This document shows positions 1-7,112 of a DNA stretch of 64,000 nt, piece by piece; the stretch's first letter is position 1; the number at the start of each line of letters is the position of its first letter. The stretch is from positions 21,941-85,940 of the forward strand of contig JANQEL010000279.1 of assembly GCA_028278345.1 (NCBI GenBank), in the 5' to 3' direction. The DNA is from Myxococcota bacterium. GTDB taxonomy: Bacteria; Myxococcota_A; UBA9160; UBA4427. The notes below the pieces were generated by a model. It made no database searches. It saw only the letters and a program-made list of their open reading frames with translations, and had not been told where the DNA came from. The translations under genes were made by a program, and so were the position numbers.

Positions 1-144
1 TATTACCTCGACCGCCCCGAAGAGGTCGAGCGCGACGTCGCGGCGCTCCGCGACATGGCCGATCGCATCCCCGAGCCCGAGGTGGTGATCGAAAAAGCCC
101 GCGCTACCGGCGATGCCGTGGTGCAGCGCGTTTCGCGCAGATGA
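1..144 (+). CDS. C-terminal 47 residues of an unidentified protein (cut by the window edge)
   Basis: The reading frame is open from base 1 to a TGA at 142-144, so only the end of the protein is visible. It is charged and helical-looking, beginning YYLDRPEEVERDV and rich in Glu, Arg and Asp, with no catalytic motif. The opening resembles the end of DUF433-type antitoxin proteins, which often have a Tyr-Tyr/Tyr-Leu helix followed by an acidic run, but that is a weak impression. It lies 118 bases before hisE on the same strand; whether it belongs to that operon cannot be told. No function is assigned. Confidence 0.45.
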   Translation, partial: YYLDRPEEVERDVAALRDMADRIPEPEVVIEKARATGDAVVQRVSRR

Positions 145-262
145 AATCGCTCCTGAAACGGGCTACATGATCCCGCCGCCGTGCGGGCCGCTTGCGCCCC
201 GACCCTCGCCGCGGCGTGCGCAGTCTGCATTCGCCGTGCGCCGGTTCAGGAGCCGTCGATCG

Positions 263-649
263 ATGAGCGAAAACGCCTCGGGTGACGCCAAGCGTCCCAA
301 CGCCTCGGGTCGATCGACTCGCGACGTCCTGGCTGAGCTGTTCGCGTTGATCGAAGAGCGCAAGCGACTTCGACCCGAGAAGAGCTACGTCACGAGCCTC
401 TTCGATGGGGGCCACGAGGCGATCGCGGCGAAAGTGCGCGAAGAGGCTGCGGAGCTGATCGAAGCCGCGGCCGCCGACGATCGCGGACACACGGCGCAGG
501 AAGCTGCCGACCTCGTCTTCCACACCCTGGTGCTGCTCGCGCAGGCGGGGGTCTCTCTCGACGAGGTGCTCGACGAACTCGCATCGCGCTCCGGGGTTTC
601 GGGGCTCGAGGAAAAAGCCGCTCGCTCGCGCGACGCCGGAGACCGCTGA
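263..649 (+). CDS. hisE: Phosphoribosyl-ATP diphosphatase (HisE)
   Basis: Hydrolyses phosphoribosyl-ATP to phosphoribosyl-AMP and pyrophosphate, the second step of histidine synthesis, in the cytoplasm. The 128-residue product has the MazG-like helical core: KSYVTSLFDGG near residues 42-52, then KVREEAAELIEAA with the metal-binding acidic residues, and AADLVFHTLVLL. An open extension upstream to base 113 is low-complexity, so the ATG at 263 is preferred; a CAGGAG lies shortly before it. The stop overlaps the hisG start (TGATG at 647-651), indicating translational coupling. HisE stands alone here; hisI is about 40 kb away, so the HisIE fusion seen in enterics is absent. Confidence 0.9.
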   Translation: MSENASGDAKRPNASGRSTRDVLAELFALIEERKRLRPEKSYVTSLFDGGHEAIAAKVREEAAELIEAAAADDRGHTAQEAADLVFHTLVLLAQAGVSLDEVLDELASRSGVSGLEEKAARSRDAGDR

Positions 650-1512
650 TGTTGGGAAGTGAACGCCTGCGTATCGCGGTGCCGTCGAAGGGCCGCCTGC
701 GCGACAACGCCATCGAGATCCTGAAGGGTGCGGGGCTCCGCTTCCGCCTGTCGGGGCGTCGCTTGTTCTCCGTCTGCAGCGATACCGACACGCGCATCAT
801 CTTTTCGAACGTGCAGGACATCCCGGTGCTGGTCGCCGAGGGCGTGGTCGATCTCGGGATCACCGGCAGCGATCAGGTGGCGGAGAAGCGCGTCGAAGTG
901 GTCGAGCACCACAAGCTCGGCTTCGGGCGCTGCCGCGTTTCGGTGGCGGCCCACAAGGACAGCGAAGTCCGCAAGCCTGCCGATCTTTCCGGCAAGGTGG
1001 TGGGATCGAGCTTCGCGAACCTCGCGGCCGACTACTTCGCGCGCGAAGGGGTCGACGACGTGCACGTGATCGCGATCGAGGGTGCGGTCGAGGTGATGGT
1101 GTTGCTCGGTCTGGTCGACGCCATCGTCGAGATCGTCGAGACGGGAAACAGCCTGCTCGAGAACGACCTCGTCGAGCTCTGGCCGGTGCGCGCAGCGGAA
1201 GCCGTCTTGATCGGCAACGATCGCCCGCGTGACACGGCCGAGTGCGAGCGCTTCCTGCGCCGCGTCGAAGGCGTGCTGGCCGCGCGGCGCTACTCGCTCC
1301 TCGAATACAACTGCCCCGCCGACAAGCTCGAAGAGGCCACGCGCATCACGCCCGGCTTCAGCTCGCCGACGGTGACGCGCCTGCTCGACGACCGTTGGGT
1401 GGCCGTGCGCGTGCTCGTCGAGCGCGACGTGATCCACGGCGTACTCGACCAGTTGGAAGCGATCGGCTGCGTGGCGATCCTCGAATCGGATCTGCGCCAC
1501 ACGCGGCTCTGA
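649..1512 (+). CDS. hisG: ATP phosphoribosyltransferase, long form (HisG, first copy)
   Basis: Catalyses the committed step of histidine synthesis, joining ATP and PRPP to phosphoribosyl-ATP. The 287-residue length and the tail after residue ~210 match the long, self-regulated HisG with a C-terminal ACT-like domain that binds histidine. Visible family features are VPSKGRL at residues 11-17, DTDTRIIFSNVQDIP, DLGITGSD and the phosphate-binding stretch EIVETGNSLLEND. The wording of these motifs (for example FSNVQDIP) is closer to the enteric type than that of the second HisG at 40818. Coupled to hisE through a TGATG overlap, it follows it in the same operon. Two HisG genes in one window is unusual. 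Confidence 0.92.
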   Translation: MLGSERLRIAVPSKGRLRDNAIEILKGAGLRFRLSGRRLFSVCSDTDTRIIFSNVQDIPVLVAEGVVDLGITGSDQVAEKRVEVVEHHKLGFGRCRVSVAAHKDSEVRKPADLSGKVVGSSFANLAADYFAREGVDDVHVIAIEGAVEVMVLLGLVDAIVEIVETGNSLLENDLVELWPVRAAEAVLIGNDRPRDTAECERFLRRVEGVLAARRYSLLEYNCPADKLEEATRITPGFSSPTVTRLLDDRWVAVRVLVERDVIHGVLDQLEAIGCVAILESDLRHTRL

Positions 1513-1533
1513 AGACCCCGAAGGAGGCGTGCT

Positions 1534-2379
1534 TTGACGAGCGATCCCTTCACGAAGAGTGACGGCGCGGGACGCACTCTGGCGAGTCATCCCGTGTCGG
1601 GGTTCGCGAGCGGTCTGCGGCTTCCCTTCGAAGGGCTCTCGATGCTCGTGCGCGAACGCAGCCTGTGGGCGCTGGCCTCCGTGCCGATGGCGCTGTGCAC
1701 CCTCGCCCTCGCGATCGCGGGGAGCCTGCTCTACTTCAACTCGGCCGCGGTCTTCGAGCTCGCGACCGGCTGGCTTCCGGTGTTCGACGTCGAGGCCTGG
1801 TACCAGTGGCTGTGGCTCGGGCCGGCGAAGGGGGTCGTCTGGCTCGTGGGATGGGTGCTCTTTGCGGGCATCTGGGCGGTGGCGCTGCTCGCCGCGATCC
1901 TGCTGGCGAACCTCGCTTCGGCGCCGTTTCTCGATCTGCTCGCGCAGCGGGTGGAGCGCATTGCCGTGGGTCGCGTGGCCGAGAGCGACGAAACGGGCTG
2001 GGCGGCGATCGTCGGCGAGGCACGCCGCACGATGACGAACGAATTCCAACGCCTCGTCTTCTTCGTGGGGATCTCGGGCCTGATCTCGCTGGGAGGCGTG
2101 CTGATTCCAGGCGGGCAACTGATCGCGCCGCCACTGCTCGTGCTGTTCACCGCGACCTTCCTGCCTCTCGACTACGCGGGGTATCACCTCGACCGCGCGC
2201 AGGTTTCGTTTCGCAAGCGACGAGCGTGGTTGGGTGATCACCTGCCCGTGATGCTCGGCTTCGGCGGCGCGGCGATGGCGACGGCCCTCGTACCGGGGTT
2301 GAACCTGCTGCTATTGCCGGTGCTCGTGACAGCGGGGACGTTGCTCGCACTGCGGCTCCCAATCGAGCGCGCGCCGTAG
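1534..2379 (+). CDS. EI24/CysZ-type integral membrane protein
   Basis: A 281-residue membrane protein with about six hydrophobic segments, including long ones near residues 45-70, 95-130, 165-185 and 255-275. The amphipathic stretch ANLASAPFLDLLAQRVE in the middle is characteristic of the EI24 domain, to which the sulfate transporter CysZ belongs. No sulfur genes are nearby, so sulfate transport is not claimed. The start is the TTG at 1534, because an ideal AAGGAGG lies at 1521-1527 with six bases of spacing. It follows hisG by 21 bases and is probably co-transcribed with it, though no link to histidine is known. Confidence 0.75.
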   Translation: MTSDPFTKSDGAGRTLASHPVSGFASGLRLPFEGLSMLVRERSLWALASVPMALCTLALAIAGSLLYFNSAAVFELATGWLPVFDVEAWYQWLWLGPAKGVVWLVGWVLFAGIWAVALLAAILLANLASAPFLDLLAQRVERIAVGRVAESDETGWAAIVGEARRTMTNEFQRLVFFVGISGLISLGGVLIPGGQLIAPPLLVLFTATFLPLDYAGYHLDRAQVSFRKRRAWLGDHLPVMLGFGGAAMATALVPGLNLLLLPVLVTAGTLLALRLPIERAP

Positions 2380-2398
2380 CCGCTCTCGCCCTGGCCGA

Positions 2399-3085
2399 CT
2401 ACGAAGTGAGACGCGTCTCGAACCAGGCGCACACCGCTTCGTCCGGTGCGTGCGGTGCTTCGATGAGCGCGTCCTTCGCGAGCGCAGCTACGTTCGCGTC
2501 GGCTTCGAACTCGGGATCGACGGGCGCCGATCGCGCGAAGAGAGCGATCGCGCGAACACCCGCGACCTCGGAGGCCACCTGGGCTACCAGGTTGGCTCCG
2601 ACTCCGTTCCCCAGCAGGCCGATCCGATCGCCATCGATCGAGGGTTGCGAGGCCAGGGCCTCGACCGCGCGAGCGAGATCACCGCGCGACTGCTGCGCGA
2701 ACTCCTGAACCAGGGCGCGTGCGTTGTCGTCCAGCGCATCGTCGGTCGCGAGTGCCCCGACCAGGCGCTCGCTGAACTTCGGGCTGCTGCGTGCGCCGTG
2801 AAGGGAGAGGTCGAGGGTCGCGACGGCGATGCCGCGTTCCGGCAAGGCGCTCGCGAATTCGAGAGAACCGTCGTCGCTCCGACTTCCGGCTGCGCCGACC
2901 ACGACGACGACCGGCACCGCCGCGGAGGCCGCGGTGGGAAGCGCCACGCGGCAGGTCACGCGATCACCGCGGCTGCTGAACTCCGTCCGCAGGCCGTCGG
3001 CCTTCGGAAAGAGATCGGCGACGTCACACGCTGTAGTGAGCAGGCCGAGGGGTTCGGGGGATCGTGCTGCACTCGAGTCCGTCAT
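2399..3085 (-). CDS. Alpha/beta-hydrolase-like (dienelactone-hydrolase-type) protein lacking the nucleophile
   Basis: A 228-residue protein with the alpha/beta-hydrolase pattern: a beta strand of five Val residues leading to a Gly-Ala-Ala-Gly turn, then DLSLHGARS, then the nucleophile-elbow position IGLLGNGVGANL near residues 155-166. Normally the elbow is G-x-S-x-G or G-x-C-x-G; here it reads G-N-G-V-G, so no Ser, Cys or Asp nucleophile is visible. It is probably a non-catalytic member or a diverged enzyme. The ATG at 3085 is preferred over a TTG six codons upstream. It is convergent with the EI24 gene (19-base gap) and lies downstream of the ECF sigma gene on the same strand, 35 bases away, so the two may be co-transcribed. 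Confidence 0.6.
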   Translation of the reverse strand: MTDSSAARSPEPLGLLTTACDVADLFPKADGLRTEFSSRGDRVTCRVALPTAASAAVPVVVVVGAAGSRSDDGSLEFASALPERGIAVATLDLSLHGARSSPKFSERLVGALATDDALDDNARALVQEFAQQSRGDLARAVEALASQPSIDGDRIGLLGNGVGANLVAQVASEVAGVRAIALFARSAPVDPEFEADANVAALAKDALIEAPHAPDEAVCAWFETRLTS

Positions 3086-3120
3086 GGACGCGTACGCTAG
3101 CAAGCCCGCCCACGTTCCGA

Positions 3121-3699
3121 TCAGCGTGCCAGCAGGATCTTTCGCGCGCGGTAGAGATTCGATTTGATCGCGTTCTCGCTCTTGCCGAGGGTGTTCGCGA
3201 TCTCCTGGATCGGTCGATTCTCGAGGTGGTGGAGTTGGAAGAGCACCTGCTGTTCGCGGGTGAGCTTCTGATTCACCAGACGATCGATGCTGGCCACCCG
3301 CTGCTTGTACTCGATGCTTTCGATCGCGCTCGGCACCACGGCCGAGCTGGCGAATTCACTCGCTGCCGACTCGCCCTCCTCGTCTTCGAGGGGCACGGTC
3401 GGGTGGCGCTTCTTCTTGAAGCGCGACGCGATGGTTCGGCGGGTCACGCCGAAGATCCACGCGGCGAAGGGCGCTTCCCGCCGGTAGGAGTCGACGGAGG
3501 AGAAGACGTTGACGAAGACTTCCTGCACCGTCTCTTCGACGTCGGCGATGTTGTTCATCCGCTTGTCGACGAAGTGATAGATCCGCTTGAAATAGCGATC
3601 GTAGAGGGCCGAGAAGGCCTCGTGATCGCCGGCGCTGATCAGGTTGACGAGTTCCTCGTCGGCCAGCGCGGCTACATCATTCATCTCAGGAGCTGCCAT
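3121..3699 (-). CDS. ECF-family RNA polymerase sigma factor
   Basis: A 192-residue sigma-70-family protein. Region 2 runs through residues ~28-95, with LYDRYFKRIYHFV, DVEETVQEVFVNVF and APFAAWIFGVTRRTI; an acidic linker follows; region 4 at ~145-190 has the helix-turn-helix RPIQEIANTLGKSENAIKS. It would direct core RNA polymerase to a specialised promoter set. No anti-sigma gene adjoins it: the neighbour on one side is a hydrolase-like gene and on the other a 334-base gap. The signal it answers is therefore unknown. The ATG at 3699 follows a GGGGGAG-type ribosome binding site. Confidence 0.9.
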   Translation of the reverse strand: MAAPEMNDVAALADEELVNLISAGDHEAFSALYDRYFKRIYHFVDKRMNNIADVEETVQEVFVNVFSSVDSYRREAPFAAWIFGVTRRTIASRFKKKRHPTVPLEDEEGESAASEFASSAVVPSAIESIEYKQRVASIDRLVNQKLTREQQVLFQLHHLENRPIQEIANTLGKSENAIKSNLYRARKILLAR

Positions 3700-4033
3700 C
3701 GTCTCCCCCTTCCCAATCCCAATCCACTGTTCCGCGATCGCCGCGAGCGCGAGTCCCAGTCACGCGGCGTTCCACTTCATCTCATCCCAGGTCGAGCCGT
3801 TGGCTCGAAAGGAGGGCTCCGGTCGGAGCACGCCTCATTTGGGAAGTGGCCGATTTCGTCGATCGGTGTCGAAAAATGTCAGCGGTGACGGAATTTGTTT
3901 CTGGGGCGGTGCCCAGCAGCGCGTCCGGAAACGGGGAAAATCGCTGGCACCGCAGAGGGTTCGCGGCTTAGTCGCGTATCGGCAGCGGACTTCGGCGATG
4001 CGCAGATGACGCGCAGGTCCGCGCGAGTCCCCG
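3700..4033. other. Non-coding gap between the sigma-factor gene and the ParA operon
   Basis: These 334 bases contain no convincing gene. They hold the presumed promoter of the minus-strand sigma-factor gene and the 3' end region of the minus-strand ParA operon, including the stem-loop at 3906-3953. GGAAC-like elements, typical of ECF -35 boxes, occur twice on the minus strand between 3700 and 3800, but I could not pair either with a convincing -10. Confidence 0.5.
3906..3953 (-). repeat. Stem-loop downstream of the ParA operon
   Basis: GCGGTGCC at 3906-3913 pairs with GGCACCGC at 3946-3953, and AGC (3915-3917) pairs with GCT (3943-3945) after a single bulged C, giving an 11-pair stem with a 25-base loop. 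It lies 80 bases beyond the last gene of the minus-strand ParA operon. No T-run follows on either strand, so it is not a classic intrinsic terminator; it may be a Rho-linked 3' end or a regulatory hairpin. Confidence 0.45.
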
Positions 4034-4834
4034 CTAGTGAAACGCTGTCTTGCGTGCGCGCTCGAACACCAGCTTGGCGGCTTCGCGCAGGGCGGCGCGG
4101 GCGGGGGAGTCGGGGTGAGCGCGCCCGATCGCCTGGCGGGCGGCCAGGGAGCGGTAGACGTCGAGGTCCTCGAGCAGCAGGCCGTAGTTCACCAGCGAGC
4201 GCCCGAGCCTCTGCTCGACGCTGCGGGCCAGCACGCCGAAGGCCGCTTCCCCCTCGCGGCGGCCGGCGGCCCCGTGCACCGCGACGCCGATCTCGGCCTC
4301 CGGGTTCTCGCGCAGCACCCGGCTGGCCAGAGCGAACGCATCGCACAGGTTGCGTTCGTGGGTCGAGGTGAAGAGCAGAAGCCAGTCGAGCAGTTCGCCG
4401 GGCATCTCGGCCGCGTCGAGCCACTCCGGCGGGATGCGCGCGATCACCACGCCATCGACGGCGTCGGCCTGCTTCAAGCCCTCGGCCCGCTCGACGGCAA
4501 TGCTCGCCAGTTCGTGGAGTGAGCCGACCTCGGCCACCTCGACTTCGGTCGCGGTATCCCCCGTGAAGAGACCGCGCGCGTTCGCGGTATCGGGGGTGAC
4601 GAGGATCGTGCGTCCACCGAGTTCGCCGACCTCTTCGGCCAGGCTCGCGACCAGGCCGGCGCGCAGCATGTCGCGATCCGCGATCGGCACGCTGGCCAGG
4701 GGCAACAGCGCATCCGCCTCGGAGGTCGCCTCGGGAGGATGCGCGCTCGGCTCGGGCGGCGGGGTGGCCACGTCATCCGGACGTTCGAGTTCCGGCATGA
4801 AGTAGTGCAGTACGTCGGATAGATCGCGCGGCAC
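4034..4834 (-). CDS. FlhG/MinD-tail-like protein without a P-loop
   Basis: A 266-residue acidic protein I do not recognise with certainty. The N-terminal ~50 residues are Pro/Glu-rich and look disordered. The rest follows the back half of MinD/FlhG-type ATPases: DAVDGVVIARIPPEWL, a hydrophobic LLDWLLLFTSTHE, and a closing stretch resembling the FlhG end (NYGLLLEDLDVYRSLAARQ, then AHPDSPARAAL). No Walker A motif is present. It starts at a GTG 21 bases after the ParA-CBM48 stop, with ACGGAG just upstream, so the two are co-transcribed and may interact. It could be a degenerate partner ATPase or a regulator of its neighbour. Confidence 0.45.
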   Translation of the reverse strand: MPRDLSDVLHYFMPELERPDDVATPPPEPSAHPPEATSEADALLPLASVPIADRDMLRAGLVASLAEEVGELGGRTILVTPDTANARGLFTGDTATEVEVAEVGSLHELASIAVERAEGLKQADAVDGVVIARIPPEWLDAAEMPGELLDWLLLFTSTHERNLCDAFALASRVLRENPEAEIGVAVHGAAGRREGEAAFGVLARSVEQRLGRSLVNYGLLLEDLDVYRSLAARQAIGRAHPDSPARAALREAAKLVFERARKTAFH

Positions 4835-4855
4835 GGCGGCTCCGTACTCGAGTCG

Positions 4856-5950
4856 TCAGCGAACGACGAGGACCGAGTTCTCCTGGCCCGCAGCCGTGGG
4901 AACGAAGTCGGTGTTGTCGGGATCGCGGAACCACTCACCGTCGACCACGTAGCGGTACTGATAGGTGCCCGGCGGCAGATAGAGGATCTTGGTCCAGATC
5001 CGCGTTTCGCCCTCGCTCTCGATCATCGAGCGCACCCCCTTGTCGGGGATCCAGCCGTTGAAGTCGCCGGCGATGCGCACCTCTCCCGCCTGGGCGTCGC
5101 GGTAGCGCACGACGACCTCACGCGTCGAATCGCCGCCCACCGTCTCCTTCTCTTCGCGCGGGATGTCGTTGCGGATGGCTGGCGGCGGACTGGCTTCGAC
5201 TTCGATGGCCAGCGCCGCGTAGTCGCGCGCGCCGTTGGCGCTCGATGCGAAGCGGGCAATCGGCTTCCCGGCGCGCGCTGCTTCCCGCAGCTTCACGTTG
5301 TTGCGGATGACCGTGTCGAAGCAGAGATCCTTGAACAGCTCGCGCACGTCGCCCAGCGTCTGGCGCGCGTAGCGGGTGCGTCCGTCGTACAAGGTCGGCA
5401 GGATGCGCACCGACACGTCGTGGCCGATCCGATCGTTGAGCAGCGCCACCGTCTCGAGCAGCTTCTGTACGCCGTCGACGGCAAAGAAGCTCATCTCGAG
5501 GGGAATGATGACTTCACGCGCGGCCCGCAACGCGTTGAAGGTGAGCAGCCCGACGTTCGGCGGGCAGTCGATCAAGACGTAGTCGTAGTAGGGCGGCAGA
5601 TTGTCGAGGGCGACGGACAGCCGCTCGGTGCGCGAGTCGTGCCTTTCGGCCGCGAGCTTCTGCTCGAGGGCCGAGAGCACGATGCTCGAAGGCGCGAGAT
5701 CGAGCCCATCGCTCGCGCTGATGATCACCTCTTCGAGGCGTCGCACCCCTGCGGGCTCGGCGAGGATCTCGTAGAGATTCTGGTCGAGTTCCTCGGGATC
5801 GATCCCGAGCGCCAGCGTCGCGTGGGCCTGTGGGTCGAGATCGACCACCAGGACCCGCGACCCGTCGGCCGCAAGCGCACCGGCGAGATTGACCGTGGTG
5901 GTCGTCTTTCCACAACCACCCTTCTGGTTGACGACTGCAATGACCCGCAT
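4856..5950 (-). CDS. ParA-family ATPase fused to a C-terminal CBM48 (glycogen-binding-type) domain
   Basis: Residues 1-~255 form a complete ParA/Soj ATPase: deviant Walker A KGGCGKTT at 10-17, VDLDPQAHATLAL for Walker A', and VLIDCPPNVGLLT for Walker B. Such ATPases position DNA or protein cargo in the cell. After a linker, residues ~275-364 read as a CBM48/AMPK-beta-type beta-sandwich: RIAGDFNGWIPDKG, then LPPGTYQYRYVVDGEWFRDP, the signature of domains that bind glycogen or starch. The end is encoded in frame with no break. It starts at ATG 5950 and leads the operon with the FlhG-like gene. A link between cargo positioning and storage polysaccharide is an inference only. Confidence 0.85.
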   Translation of the reverse strand: MRVIAVVNQKGGCGKTTTTVNLAGALAADGSRVLVVDLDPQAHATLALGIDPEELDQNLYEILAEPAGVRRLEEVIISASDGLDLAPSSIVLSALEQKLAAERHDSRTERLSVALDNLPPYYDYVLIDCPPNVGLLTFNALRAAREVIIPLEMSFFAVDGVQKLLETVALLNDRIGHDVSVRILPTLYDGRTRYARQTLGDVRELFKDLCFDTVIRNNVKLREAARAGKPIARFASSANGARDYAALAIEVEASPPPAIRNDIPREEKETVGGDSTREVVVRYRDAQAGEVRIAGDFNGWIPDKGVRSMIESEGETRIWTKILYLPPGTYQYRYVVDGEWFRDPDNTDFVPTAAGQENSVLVVR

Positions 5951-6136
5951 GGCGTACCCCCCTACGCCGAAGGACTGTGCTGTGCCCTTCGTTCCTCCTC
6001 CCGATTCGCGGTTCGCGAGAGAAGGCTTGCCCGTATTCGGTTGTTGGCTCCCGTTTCTCTGGTCTTTCGGTTCGTTGCTTGCTGGTCGGGTTGCCTTGTT
6101 GGGCGGGGGAGGGGGGTGATCTGCAGTCGATACGGT

Positions 6137-6673
6137 CTACGCGGTCTGGCTGAAGCTCTGTGCCCTGCGCGCGGTGCGGGCGCGTCGTGCGGGTTCGACG
6201 CGAGTCTCACTCTTCCACGTGTCGACTTCGCGCTTGAAGTCGGCGACCTCGAAGATCCACTCCTGCCCGGAGACGGCTTCGAAGGCGGTGTTCTCGAGGA
6301 AGACGAGGACGACCTCGCCGGTGGCGACGAGCACCAGTTCGGCGAGGGGGCGTTCGATGTTGGGGAGGATGTCCCGCAGCGCGCGAATGCTCGAGCGAAT
6401 GCGCTGTACCGAGACACCGGCGTCGATCAAGCGCTTGGTGGCCTTGAGTGCGACGAGATCCTGGAATGTGTAGCGGTGGTGGCCGCCCCGGGTTTTCACC
6501 GAGGGGACGACGAGGTCGGTCTGCGCCCAGTACTGCAACTGGCGTCGTGAGATGCCGAGGATCTGAACGACTTCCTTGGTGCGATAGAGATCGCCCGGTT
6601 CTCCGTTCTGCTTGCTCTTCTCTCGGCCGTCGTGGTTCGGATCGATCGAGTGGCTCTGTGCGGGGGTGTCCAT
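6137..6673 (-). CDS. MerR-family transcriptional regulator
   Basis: A 178-residue regulator. The winged helix-turn-helix occupies residues ~28-95: LYRTKEVVQILGISRRQLQYW, a wing with TRGGHHRYT, then DLVALKATKRLIDAGVSVQRI. The remainder lacks the Cys pattern of metal-sensing MerR proteins and ends in a basic, Ala/Arg-rich tail. The ATG at 6673 is chosen because GAGAGGAA lies just before it; a GTG five codons upstream sits inside that ribosome binding site. It lies 186 bases upstream of the ParA-CBM48 gene on the same strand and may control it. The palindrome ACTTGCAAGT at 6695-6704, 21 bases upstream, is a possible self-binding site. Confidence 0.85.
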   Translation of the reverse strand: MDTPAQSHSIDPNHDGREKSKQNGEPGDLYRTKEVVQILGISRRQLQYWAQTDLVVPSVKTRGGHHRYTFQDLVALKATKRLIDAGVSVQRIRSSIRALRDILPNIERPLAELVLVATGEVVLVFLENTAFEAVSGQEWIFEVADFKREVDTWKSETRVEPARRARTARRAQSFSQTA

Positions 6674-7112
6674 CTCGTTTCCTCTCACTTGACTACTTGC
6701 AAGTTGCGGTTGGCAGGTTGTGCTTCTTCGTTCGTTGGTTCTCGTTGCTACGGGCTTGGCTCGAATCGAATCCCCACACGACGAAACGCTGTTCGTGGCT
6801 CACGATGTCGTCATTCGAATCGCTCGTTGCAGCCCCTTTCGATACGCGATGCTCGATGGATCGAACTTGCGTTTGGTTGGCGCAAAAGTTCTTGCAAATC
6901 CCGCTTCTCGAACGGAAACGGAAAGCGCTCCTCCAGCTAAAACCGAGAAACCCTCGAAGTCAACCCATTTGTTCAGCGAAATGTAGCGGTTGAGGCAAAC
7001 GAATCGAGTCGAATCGGGGTTTTCCACGAGAAGTTGCGCATCCGCAGAAGCCTGATCCGGACTCACCGGCGCGGAGCGGATCCGGGCCTCGGGCTGCGGT
7101 AGGGTGCCCCGC
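6674..7112. other. Divergent intergenic region, less GC-rich than its surroundings
   Basis: These 439 bases separate the minus-strand merR gene from the plus-strand kinase-like gene. The A+T content is visibly higher than in the flanking genes, and the short word TCGAATCG recurs. A 10-base perfect palindrome, ACTTGCAAGT, lies at 6695-6704. No frame shows the codon bias of the surrounding genes. Promoters for both flanking genes must lie here, but I cannot place them with confidence. Confidence 0.5.

Noticed and set aside
385..2241. A 618-codon open frame on the minus strand
   Set aside because: It covers hisE, hisG and the EI24 gene in antisense and is typical of GC-rich shadow frames.
6674..7112. 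Mobile-element remnant suggested by lower GC
   Set aside because: No transposase fragment, terminal repeat or target duplication is visible; a promoter region explains the composition.
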